A DNA stretch of 64,000 nucleotides from JBCFBK01 sp038562555 (GTDB taxonomy: Bacteria; Bacteroidota; Bacteroidia; Bacteroidales; Prolixibacteraceae): assembly GCA_038562555.1 (NCBI GenBank), contig JBCFBK010000028.1, positions 6,049-70,048 of the forward strand. The letters run 5' to 3'. A program made the translations under genes and the position numbers. Under the pieces are notes generated by a model. The model was not told the origin of the DNA. It did no database searches and saw nothing but the letters and a program-made list of their open reading frames with translations. Below, piece by piece: positions 1 to 6,962 of this stretch (position 1 is its first letter; each line of letters opens with the position of its first letter).

Positions 1-2
1 TC

Positions 3-1583
3 ATGAAGGTCGATGTGCTGGCGCTGGGAATGCTGACCTGCATCCGNNNNNNNNNNCTCACCCTGGACAACATCCCCCAGGACGACCCGAAGGTTTATGA
101 CATGATCGGTCATGCCGATACCGTCGGGGTGTTCCAGATCGAAAGCCGGGCGCAGATGTCGATGCTGCCCCGCTTAAAACCCCGGCATTTCTATGATCTG
201 GTCATTGAAGTGGCCATCGTGAGACCCGGCCCCATTCAGGGCGACATGGTGCATCCCTATTTAAGAAGGCGCAACAAACAGGAACCGGTAGAATATCCTT
301 CAAAAGAACTGGAAGAAATCCTGGGACGGACGCTGGGCGTGCCTTTGTTCCAGGAACAGGCTATGGAGATCGCCATTGTCGCGGCCGGATTTACGCCTGC
401 CGAAGCCGATGGCCTGCGCAGGAGCATGGCCACCTTTAAAGCAAAGGGCAAAGTAACCCAATACCGGGAAAAACTGGTGACAGGCATGGTGAAAAAGGGC
501 TATACCCAGGAATTTGCCATGCGGGTGTTCAAACAACTGGAGGGCTTTGGGAGCTACGGCTTCCCCGAAAGCCATGCAGCCAGCTTTGCATTGCTGGTCT
601 ATGTGTCTTCCTGGATCAAGTGTTATTATCCCGATGTATTCGCTGCGGCGCTGCTCAACAGTCAGCCGATGGGTTTTTATCAGCCCGCACAGATTGTCAT
701 CGATGCCCGAAAACATGGCGTGGAGGTTCGCCCGGCGGATGTGAATCATTCACTGTGGGACAACAGTCTGGAAGAACAAGCCGGCCGGTACCGCTCAGTC
801 AGGGTGGGATTCCGGCAAATCAAAGGCCTTGGTGAGGACGATATGCGGACACTCCTATCGGGCCGAAAAGCATCTTACCGGAACATCAATCAGCTCGTTG
901 ATGCCGGCGTTCCCCAACCGGCACTGGAACGGCTGGCCGATGCCGATGCTTTCCGCTCCGTCGGTCTCGACCGGCGCCAGGCGTTGTGGGAAATCTCCGC
1001 CCTGCATGACCATCCGTCCGGGGTATTCACAGGAACACCTTCGGAAAGTGCCCGGGAAGGATTGATCCCGCTACCCGCAATGACTGCCGGCGAACACGTG
1101 ATCCGCGACTACGCCAGCACTGCACTGTCGTTAAAAGCCCACCCGGTGAGTTTTGTGCGCCGGAAGCTAAATCAGTTGCAGGTTACACCAACAGCGGGTT
1201 TAAGCGCCATGAAAAACGGCATGTTTGTCAGGGTATGCGGACTGATCACTGTTCGCCAGCACCCTTCTACCGCCAAAGGGGTCTTGTTCATCACCATCGA
1301 GGATGAAACCGGTTTTGCCAATCTGGTCGTTTGGGAGAAGACCTTTGTAAAATACCGTAAAGAGATCCTTCAGGCCAGGCTGCTCATGGTGGCGGGCAAA
1401 TTGCAGATCGAAGGCGAAGTGATCCATGTGGTCGCCCGTTCCTGCCAGAACCTGAACGGGATTATACGGCTGGAAGAAGAGGATACCGGACATCCCGAAA
1501 AAAAAGAAGTTGCAGGCACAGGAAAAAGCTTCACAACCAAACCCGTGCAGGGAGAACTTTTTCCCTCCCGGGATTTCAGATGA
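3..1583 (+). CDS. dnaE2: Error-prone DNA polymerase III alpha subunit (DnaE2/ImuC), 3' part
   Basis: C-terminal half of a DnaE2-type polymerase, which carries out translesion synthesis in the damage response. The gene enters from the left edge, so position 3 is an internal Met and not the real start. The segment FQIESRAQMSML followed by RPGPIQGDMVHPY is the DnaE2 version of the polymerase core. The GFGSYGFPESHAASFA stretch and a C-terminal OB-fold (about residues 400-445) follow, and the protein ends in the family-typical SRDFR. The ten N at 47-56 lie inside the gene. Compared with the family about ten residues are missing there, so the run marks a gap of unknown length that happens to keep frame. 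QGELF near the C-terminus could be a clamp-binding motif (inference). It converges on dinB, five bases away. Confidence 0.93.
   Translation: MKVDVLALGMLTCIXXXXLTLDNIPQDDPKVYDMIGHADTVGVFQIESRAQMSMLPRLKPRHFYDLVIEVAIVRPGPIQGDMVHPYLRRRNKQEPVEYPSKELEEILGRTLGVPLFQEQAMEIAIVAAGFTPAEADGLRRSMATFKAKGKVTQYREKLVTGMVKKGYTQEFAMRVFKQLEGFGSYGFPESHAASFALLVYVSSWIKCYYPDVFAAALLNSQPMGFYQPAQIVIDARKHGVEVRPADVNHSLWDNSLEEQAGRYRSVRVGFRQIKGLGEDDMRTLLSGRKASYRNINQLVDAGVPQPALERLADADAFRSVGLDRRQALWEISALHDHPSGVFTGTPSESAREGLIPLPAMTAGEHVIRDYASTALSLKAHPVSFVRRKLNQLQVTPTAGLSAMKNGMFVRVCGLITVRQHPSTAKGVLFITIEDETGFANLVVWEKTFVKYRKEILQARLLMVAGKLQIEGEVIHVVARSCQNLNGIIRLEEEDTGHPEKKEVAGTGKSFTTKPVQGELFPSRDFR
47..56. other. Assembly gap (10 N) inside dnaE2
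   Basis: Ten unresolved bases. DnaE2 homologues carry about ten more residues between the LGMLT-IR segment and the LDNIP segment than fit here, so the true gap is probably longer than drawn. Confidence 0.95.
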
Positions 1584-1588
1584 GAAAC

Positions 1589-2635
1589 TCAAAAATCGAG
1601 GGTAAGCTGGACCGGGCCTTTCTTCTCATCCGGGAAATGCGATACCGTGAGTCCCAACAGTCTTACTCCTTTGATAAACGGCTCCTCGGCTTTCAGCAGT
1701 TGAACCGCCAGATCATGCAACACCGGTTCCGAATCAATCAGACCGGGGATCGTTTTGCTCCGGGTAATCTGTTCGAAATCGGCAAATTTGATTTTCAGGG
1801 TCAGGGTGCGTCCGAATGTCTGCGAACGCTGCAACCGGCGCCAGAGCTCGGCTTCAATCGGATACATTTGTTCAGCCAAATCCTGCAATAGCTCGTAATC
1901 CTGATCGAAGGTATTCTCTGCTCCCAACGATTTTCGTTCACGACTGGGCGTTACCGGCCGGTTATCGATACCGCGTACAATCTGGTAATAATAGCTGCCC
2001 GATTTTCCAAATTGCCGGATCAGTTCCTGCTGATCCATCTTTTTCAGGTCCGAACCATAATAGATGCCCTGCGCATTCAGTCTTTCAGCAGTGACTTTGC
2101 CAATACCAAAAAATTTTCTGACTTCCAGTTTTTCAATAAAACCGATGGCTTCAGCGGGCGTAATCACAAACAGGCCATCCGGTTTTTTTTCGTCCGACGC
2201 TATTTTCGCCAGGAACTTACAGTAGGAAACACCCGCCGAAGCGGTCAGGCCGGTGGTTTCTTTAATGCGTTGTTTAATTTCCCGTGCAATCAGCGTGGCC
2301 GATGGCTTGCCTTTTTTGGACAGGGTGACATCCAGGAAAGCTTCGTCCAGGGAAAGCGGCTCGACCAGATCGGTATATTCAAAAAAGATATCCCGGATCT
2401 GCCGGCTCACCGCCTTGTATTTACTGAAGTCGCCGCGGACAAAAATAAGGTCGGGACATTTACGCTTGGCCACAATGGATGCCATGGCCGACCGCACGCC
2501 AAATTTACGGGCCTCGTAGCTGGCGGCCGCGACTCCCGCCAGCGCGTGNNNNNNNNNNGGATGATCGCGCTGCTCCACCGATGCATAAAAAGCATCCATA
2601 TCCACATGTATGATCTTACGTACAGGTGTCTCCAT
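1589..2635 (-). CDS. dinB: DNA polymerase IV (Y-family, DinB)
   Basis: Translesion DNA polymerase. The start at 2635 gives METPVRKIIHVDMDAFYAS, with the first catalytic Asp at residue 12. The upstream in-frame Met at 2713 only adds a 26-residue tail unlike the family. The second catalytic pair is in SLDEAFLDVT, and TASAGVSYCKFLAKIASD is the palm/fingers signature. The C-terminus ends QLTLDF, a good match to the beta-clamp-binding motif of Y-family polymerases. Ten N at 2549-2558 fall between VEQRDH and the VAAASYEARKFGVRS motif. About eight family residues are unaccounted for there, so the gene is probably intact but mis-sized at the gap. It is tail-to-tail with dnaE2, so two error-prone polymerases are neighbours. 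No imuA or imuB is visible. Confidence 0.93.
   Translation of the reverse strand: METPVRKIIHVDMDAFYASVEQRDHXXXXHALAGVAAASYEARKFGVRSAMASIVAKRKCPDLIFVRGDFSKYKAVSRQIRDIFFEYTDLVEPLSLDEAFLDVTLSKKGKPSATLIAREIKQRIKETTGLTASAGVSYCKFLAKIASDEKKPDGLFVITPAEAIGFIEKLEVRKFFGIGKVTAERLNAQGIYYGSDLKKMDQQELIRQFGKSGSYYYQIVRGIDNRPVTPSRERKSLGAENTFDQDYELLQDLAEQMYPIEAELWRRLQRSQTFGRTLTLKIKFADFEQITRSKTIPGLIDSEPVLHDLAVQLLKAEEPFIKGVRLLGLTVSHFPDEKKGPVQLTLDF
2549..2558. other. Assembly gap (10 N) inside dinB
   Basis: Ten unresolved bases near the dinB 5' end. The spacing between the conserved motifs on either side is shorter than in DinB homologues, so the gap length is nominal. Confidence 0.95.
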
Positions 2636-2807
2636 CAAATTCAAGCTTGTCGCTCCAAAAGTAGAAAAAAGTTTACAGGAATCTCTCCTGAGCCTCCTGA
2701 CCAGGCAGTTCATTTACGGAGGGGGAGCTGTTTCTCTGCTTACCGGCAGCATTGATACCTGAAGGCTTCTTTATGATTCGTTAAACTTTCTTAACCGAAA
2801 CAAACGG

Positions 2808-2815
2808 TAAGTTTG
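2808..2815 (+). promoter_or_regulatory. Bacteroidota -7 box TAAGTTTG
   Basis: Matches TAnnTTTG and lies 14 bases before the ATG at 2830, so the leader would be very short. No convincing -33 TTG at the right distance. An imperfect inverted repeat (GAAACAAAC / GTTTGTTTTC) surrounds it. Confidence 0.4.
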
Positions 2816-2829
2816 TTTTCAAAAAGAAG

Positions 2830-3360
2830 ATGAGGCTATTACTCTCCGGCTGGATCGTTATGATTGCATCGGCTGTGACCGCGCAGGACCGGAATGACAG
2901 TACATTTCTTTTTAGCGGTTACATTTTTTCGGAAGATTCCGTGCCGGTTGAAAATGCCTATCTGATCAACTACCGCACGACCAAAATAACAGCGACCGAC
3001 AGCACCGGCCGTTTTGCCGTTTTTGTACAGAAAAATGATTCGCTGATGATTAATCACCTGACACTTCAGCCACGGGTGATCCATCCGGATAAAAAGGAGG
3101 CCTCATTATCTGTTTTTTATGTGCCACACCGGAGATACCAGATAACAACGGTCTCATCGGCAGCCAATCGGATTGACCAGAGAAACTTTGAAAAGAATGT
3201 TCAGCTTATCCGGATGAGCCTGGCAAATGCCGGACTGAAAAATATCAAATCACCCAGAGGAAGCATTAACAATCCGTATAATCCCGATAAAACAAGTGAA
3301 GGCTTAACGGTTACTCTGGAAGACCTTTTCAAACTATTCCGGAAAAGGAAGAGAAAATAA
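2830..3360 (+). CDS. Secreted carboxypeptidase-regulatory-like domain protein, function unknown
   Basis: 176 residues. A short signal peptide (RLLLSGWIVMIASAVTAQ) is followed by a region resembling the CarboxypepD_reg-like beta-sandwich seen at the N-terminus of TonB receptors: a start like FSGYIFSEDSVPVENAYLINY, then TDSTGRFAVFV. The C-terminal third is charged and ends in a basic tail (FRKRKRK). No catalytic motif is visible. Probably periplasmic. Such stand-alone domains are common in Bacteroidota and their roles are unknown. It sits alone between dinB (divergent) and a repeat-rich spacer. Confidence 0.75.
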   Translation: MRLLLSGWIVMIASAVTAQDRNDSTFLFSGYIFSEDSVPVENAYLINYRTTKITATDSTGRFAVFVQKNDSLMINHLTLQPRVIHPDKKEASLSVFYVPHRRYQITTVSSAANRIDQRNFEKNVQLIRMSLANAGLKNIKSPRGSINNPYNPDKTSEGLTVTLEDLFKLFRKRKRK

Positions 3361-3426
3361 AGGCGCAGGTTAGTAAAGATGCACGCAGCAGGAATGAGTA
3401 TATTTGGCTGGAAAACTGTATAACGA

Positions 3427-3486
3427 GCTAAAAGCTATTAGCTATTAGCCGTTAGTAGTAAAAACCATTTAATCATTGACCATTTA
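3427..3486. repeat. Degenerate 7-bp-periodic repeat
   Basis: Starts with four in-phase units of the GCTAAAA / GCTATTA kind (3427-3454). After a short break it continues as CATTTAA / TCATTGA / CCATTTA-like units (3466-3486). The period is visible by eye as recurring GCT and CATT every seven bases. Confidence 0.7.
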
Positions 3487-3532
3487 GAAATGCAACCATC
3501 AATATGATGCACAATTATCCGAACACAAGTTA

Positions 3533-3580
3533 GACGGTCTGATGTTCAGATATTCAGATGGTCAGACAATCTGAGAATCC
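3533..3580. repeat. Degenerate 8-bp-periodic repeat (six units starting GA)
   Basis: Six consecutive 8-mers each begin with GA. The best-preserved are GATGTTCA, GATATTCA and GATGGTCA. The period differs from the 7-bp arrays on either side. Confidence 0.75.
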
Positions 3581-3614
3581 GGGGAATCAGTTTGGTATTC
3601 CTCCGGTTTCCGGT

Positions 3615-3649
3615 CTTACTACTTGCGACTAATTACTTACGACTAGAAT
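3615..3649. repeat. Degenerate 7-bp-periodic repeat, CTTACGA/CTAATTA type
   Basis: Five in-phase heptads, each starting CT, such as CTTGCGA, CTAATTA and CTTACGA. The same unit type recurs at 60804-60859. It ends 20 bases before the GH2 start codon. Confidence 0.75.
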
Positions 3650-3668
3650 AAAACCATAAAATTGAATC

Positions 3669-5483
3669 ATGAGAAAGTTCTTTTTATTATTTGCTTTTTG
3701 CTTCGTACTGGGAAGCGCTCATGCCCAGTGGCAACCTGCCGGCGATAAAATAAAGACCGCCTGGGCTGAACAAATCGACGTAAACAACGTGCTTCCGGAG
3801 TACCCGCGCCCAATCATGGAACGCCCCGACTGGCAGAACCTGAACGGCCTATGGGAATACGCCATTACCAAAGCGGGAGCGAGCCGGCCTGAAAAATTCG
3901 ACGGACAAATATTGGTTCCTTTTGCCGTCGAGTCCAGCCTGTCGGGTGTGCAAAAAACAGTGGGAGCTGAAAATGAACTGTGGTATCAACGAAGCTTTAC
4001 GGTCCCTGCAAACTGGAAAAACAAGCAAATCCTGCTTCATTTCGGTGCGGTTGACTGGAGAACAGAAGTTTTTATCAATAATGTAAAAATTGGAAGCCAC
4101 CAGGGCGGCTACACGCCTTTCTCATTCAATATTACTCCCTTTCTGAATAAAACGGGGAGACAGGAACTTGCTGTCAAAGTATGGGACCCCTCCGACAAGG
4201 GATATCAGCCCCGGGGAAAGCAAACCAGCCACCCGGAAGGAATCTGGTATACCGCGGTTACCGGAATCTGGCAAACAGTCTGGCTGGAGCCGGTGAACGA
4301 AAAGTTCATTGAAGAGGTGCGCACCATCCCCAATATTGACCGGAACAGCATTTCTGTTGAGATTCTGTCGACGGGAACAGCTTTCAATGATATTTTTGAA
4401 GTAACGATAAGCGACGGAAATACAAAAATCGCTTCGGCCAAAGCTTCGGCCGGACAGCCTCTTGAAATTTCGGTACCGGATGCCAGGCTTTGGTCTCCCG
4501 ACTCTCCGTTCCTGTATAACATGCAGGTATCACTGATCAGCGGCGGCAAAGAAACGGATCGTATCGGAAGTTATTTTGCCATGCGAAAGGTATCTTCAAA
4601 ACGCGACAAAAATGGCATTGTCCGCCTTCAGTTAAATAACAAAGACCTGTTCCAGTTTGGTCCGCTTGATCAGGGATGGTGGCCCGATGGTTTATATACC
4701 GCACCCACCGACGAAGCGCTAAAATACGATCTGGTCAAAACAAAAGATTTTGGCTTTAACATGATCCGGAAACATGTCAAAGTCGAACCCGCCCGGTGGT
4801 ATACCCATTGTGACCGGCTGGGAATCCTGGTCTGGCAGGATATGCCGAGCGGAGACAGTTCTCCTCAGTGGCAAAACCGGCATTATTTTAACGGAACCGA
4901 GCTGAAGAGGAGTGCTGAATCGGAAGTCAACTTCCGGACAGAATGGAAAGAAATTATGGATTACCTCTACTCTTATCCCTCTATAATATGCTGGGTCCCA
5001 TTCAATGAAGCCTGGGGTCAGTTCAAAACCCCGGAAATCGTGGAATGGACCAAAGCTTATGATCCCGGCCGGCTGGTTAATCCCGCCAGCGGCGGAAATC
5101 ATTATCCGGTTGACGACATGCTCGACCTGCACAATTATCCCGGGCCGGAGCTCTACCTGTATGACGCTCAGCGGGCAACCGTTCTGGGCGAATATGGCGG
5201 TATCGGGCTGGCGATGGAAGGGCATCTCTGGGCAACAAACCGCAACTGGGGCTACGTACAGTTTAAAACCTCAAAAGAAGTGACCGATCAGTATATCCAA
5301 TACGGCGAAGAACTTATCAAACTGATAAAAGCCGGTTTCTCTGCGGCCGTTTACACACAGACCACCGATGTGGAAATGGAGGTGAACGGACTAATCACCT
5401 ACGACCGGAAAATAATTAAAATCGATGAAAACCGTGTTCGGGAAATTAACATGAAGATCTGTAACTCACTCAACAATCAATAA
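3669..5483 (+). CDS. Glycoside hydrolase family 2 protein, secreted
   Basis: 604 residues, hydrolysing a beta-glycosidic bond at a non-reducing end by a retaining mechanism; substrate unknown. The signal peptide ends in SAHAQ. A sugar-binding jelly-roll domain (about residues 40-210, with LNGLWEYAI and WYQRSFTVP) precedes an Ig-like domain and a TIM barrel. The acid/base is Glu447 in the FNEAWG motif and the nucleophile is Glu508 in LGEYGG, so the active site looks intact. The protein is short for GH2 and has no C-terminal accessory domains. No SusC/D genes are next to it, so it appears to be a stand-alone periplasmic or surface enzyme. Confidence 0.9.
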   Translation: MRKFFLLFAFCFVLGSAHAQWQPAGDKIKTAWAEQIDVNNVLPEYPRPIMERPDWQNLNGLWEYAITKAGASRPEKFDGQILVPFAVESSLSGVQKTVGAENELWYQRSFTVPANWKNKQILLHFGAVDWRTEVFINNVKIGSHQGGYTPFSFNITPFLNKTGRQELAVKVWDPSDKGYQPRGKQTSHPEGIWYTAVTGIWQTVWLEPVNEKFIEEVRTIPNIDRNSISVEILSTGTAFNDIFEVTISDGNTKIASAKASAGQPLEISVPDARLWSPDSPFLYNMQVSLISGGKETDRIGSYFAMRKVSSKRDKNGIVRLQLNNKDLFQFGPLDQGWWPDGLYTAPTDEALKYDLVKTKDFGFNMIRKHVKVEPARWYTHCDRLGILVWQDMPSGDSSPQWQNRHYFNGTELKRSAESEVNFRTEWKEIMDYLYSYPSIICWVPFNEAWGQFKTPEIVEWTKAYDPGRLVNPASGGNHYPVDDMLDLHNYPGPELYLYDAQRATVLGEYGGIGLAMEGHLWATNRNWGYVQFKTSKEVTDQYIQYGEELIKLIKAGFSAAVYTQTTDVEMEVNGLITYDRKIIKIDENRVREINMKICNSLNNQ

Positions 5484-5490
5484 CATGGAC

Positions 5491-5527
5491 TGCCTGTCTT
5501 TGCCTGCTTCTTAAGTAAAGACAGGCA
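5491..5527. other. Inverted repeat after the GH2 gene
   Basis: Arms of 11 bp (TGCCTGTCTTT / AAAGACAGGCA) with a 15-base loop, starting 7 bases after the stop codon. No T-run follows, so it is not a classical intrinsic terminator. It could protect the mRNA 3' end. Confidence 0.5.
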
Positions 5528-5583
5528 ATCTGCTGCCTGTTTACAAAGAACCATCTGAAATTTTTATAATATCCTGAATTAGC

Positions 5584-5591
5584 TATATTTG
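5584..5591 (+). promoter_or_regulatory. -7 box TATATTTG upstream of ECF sigma gene
   Basis: Exact TAnnTTTG match 25 bases before the ATG at 5617. The -33 region is only T-rich. Likely drives the sigma/fecR/receptor operon. Confidence 0.5.
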
Positions 5592-5616
5592 TACGAGCTT
5601 ACAAATTTGAGCAGAA

Positions 5617-6123
5617 ATGACTCAGGATGAAAATGATGTTGACTGGTTTAAACGGGTTTTTAATGACCATTTTGAATACATTAGAAATTATTTGTATTAT
5701 TTATCCGGCAACATAACACTGGCAGAAGACCTAACGCAGGATGTTTTCCTGACGCTTTGGGAAGAACATCAGAAGATCAGAAAAGAGACGGTACGTGCTT
5801 TTCTGTATACTGTTGCGAAGAATTTGTATTTTAAACATCACCGTAAAACAAAAATAAATCTGAGCTTCATTAATTCTTTATTGTCGGAACAGAATCAGGA
5901 GTCTCCTGAATTTATTCTGGAACTGAAGGAATTTGATCAAAAACTGCAGCAGGCAATCAGCGAAATTCCGGAAAAAACACGAATTATTTTTTTGATGAGC
6001 AGGCTCGACCGTATGACTTATTCAGAAATTGCCGGAAATCTCAAATTAAGCGCGAAAGCAGTGGAAAAACATATGACAAAGGCGTTAAAGTTGCTGAAAG
6101 AAAAAACCGACAGAAAATTATAA
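5617..6123 (+). CDS. ECF RNA polymerase sigma factor (FecI-like)
   Basis: 168 residues. Sigma region 2 is visible as ITLAEDLTQDVFLTLWEE. Region 4 is the helix-turn-helix MTYSEIAGNLKLSAKAVEKHM. It heads a three-gene cell-surface signalling unit: an anti-sigma FecR starts 5 bases after its stop codon, and the TonB receptor overlaps fecR. In the family, ligand binding to the outer-membrane receptor is relayed through FecR to release the sigma factor, which then transcribes the receptor operon. Confidence 0.92.
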   Translation: MTQDENDVDWFKRVFNDHFEYIRNYLYYLSGNITLAEDLTQDVFLTLWEEHQKIRKETVRAFLYTVAKNLYFKHHRKTKINLSFINSLLSEQNQESPEFILELKEFDQKLQQAISEIPEKTRIIFLMSRLDRMTYSEIAGNLKLSAKAVEKHMTKALKLLKEKTDRKL

Positions 6124-6128
6124 GTCAC

Positions 6129-6962
6129 ATGGACCACCTGAAAGCGGACATAGAACAACATTTTTCAAATTGGAAGGTTCCTGCAACTCAAAGTAAAGAG
6201 GCCGCCTGGGAGATGCTGAGTAAAAAAATTGAACGACCCCGAAAACCTGCGGTTAACCGACTGCCTTTGCTGACCTGGTCAGGCGTGGCAGCAGCTATTA
6301 TTATTCTCGCTTTCCTGGTCGTATCACAATGGTTGGATTTTCCTTCGAGTGTCATAAATCCTACAATTTTCAGCCAGTCGGTTCTGCTTCCCGACAGCAG
6401 TCAGGTAGGATTAAAGGCCTATTCCGAAATCGAGTATCGTTACCGTAAAAACGGCAAACGCCTGGTCAAATTGAAAGGGGAAGCATTTTTTCAGGTTACG
6501 CAGGGGAAGACCTTCGAAGTTGAATTTCCGGGAGGAGAACTGACCGTACTGGGAACCAGCTTCAACATCAGGGCCTATTCGGATGTTTCGGGCAGGATTG
6601 ACTGCTTTAGCGGGAAAGTTAAACTGCACGTTAACCGGCAGGAGCTGATCCTTGAAAAAAACCAGGCCATTATTTATTCTGAATCTGCTGTTGAAGGCCC
6701 CTTGCCCTTCGCCCCCGATAAAATACGATCTCTGCCCGATAATACCTATAGCTGGACCAACCGTCCGCTGAAGGAAATCCTGCTGCTCATCTGCCAACGG
6801 GAAGGCTACTTGCCCGTGGCTCCTGAAACGATCTTAAATAAACGCTTTTGGGGTGAGCTCGATTTAAGCAGGCCCGAACAGGCATTACAGATTTTATCGA
6901 CAGCGATGAATTTCACTTATCAGATCGATGGTAACAAATTGAAGATCTTTGAAAAGGAATAA
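6129..6962 (+). CDS. FecR family anti-sigma factor
   Basis: 277 residues. A short cytoplasmic N-terminal segment with a basic stretch leads to one membrane helix (about residues 48-67). The periplasmic FecR domain follows (LPDSSQVGLKAYSEIEYRY, then GEAFFQVTQGKTFEV, LGTSFNIRAY), with a C-terminal DUF4974-like domain that contacts the receptor. It lies 5 bases after the sigma gene and overlaps the receptor start by 14 bases. It regulates the adjacent ECF sigma factor. Confidence 0.92.
   Translation: MDHLKADIEQHFSNWKVPATQSKEAAWEMLSKKIERPRKPAVNRLPLLTWSGVAAAIIILAFLVVSQWLDFPSSVINPTIFSQSVLLPDSSQVGLKAYSEIEYRYRKNGKRLVKLKGEAFFQVTQGKTFEVEFPGGELTVLGTSFNIRAYSDVSGRIDCFSGKVKLHVNRQELILEKNQAIIYSESAVEGPLPFAPDKIRSLPDNTYSWTNRPLKEILLLICQREGYLPVAPETILNKRFWGELDLSRPEQALQILSTAMNFTYQIDGNKLKIFEKE

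Larger units (their letters stand above)
3361..3668. other. Gene-free spacer of 308 bp, mostly short-period repeats
   Basis: Between the small secreted protein and the GH2 gene. It contains a heptad block (3427-3486), an octad block (3533-3580) and a second heptad block (3615-3649), listed separately. No ORF with coding features and no clear TAnnTTTG promoter for the GH2 gene. Confidence 0.7.

Noticed and set aside
5491..5527. Intrinsic terminator after the GH2 gene
   Set aside because: The stem is good but no T-run follows on either strand, so it is kept only as an inverted repeat.
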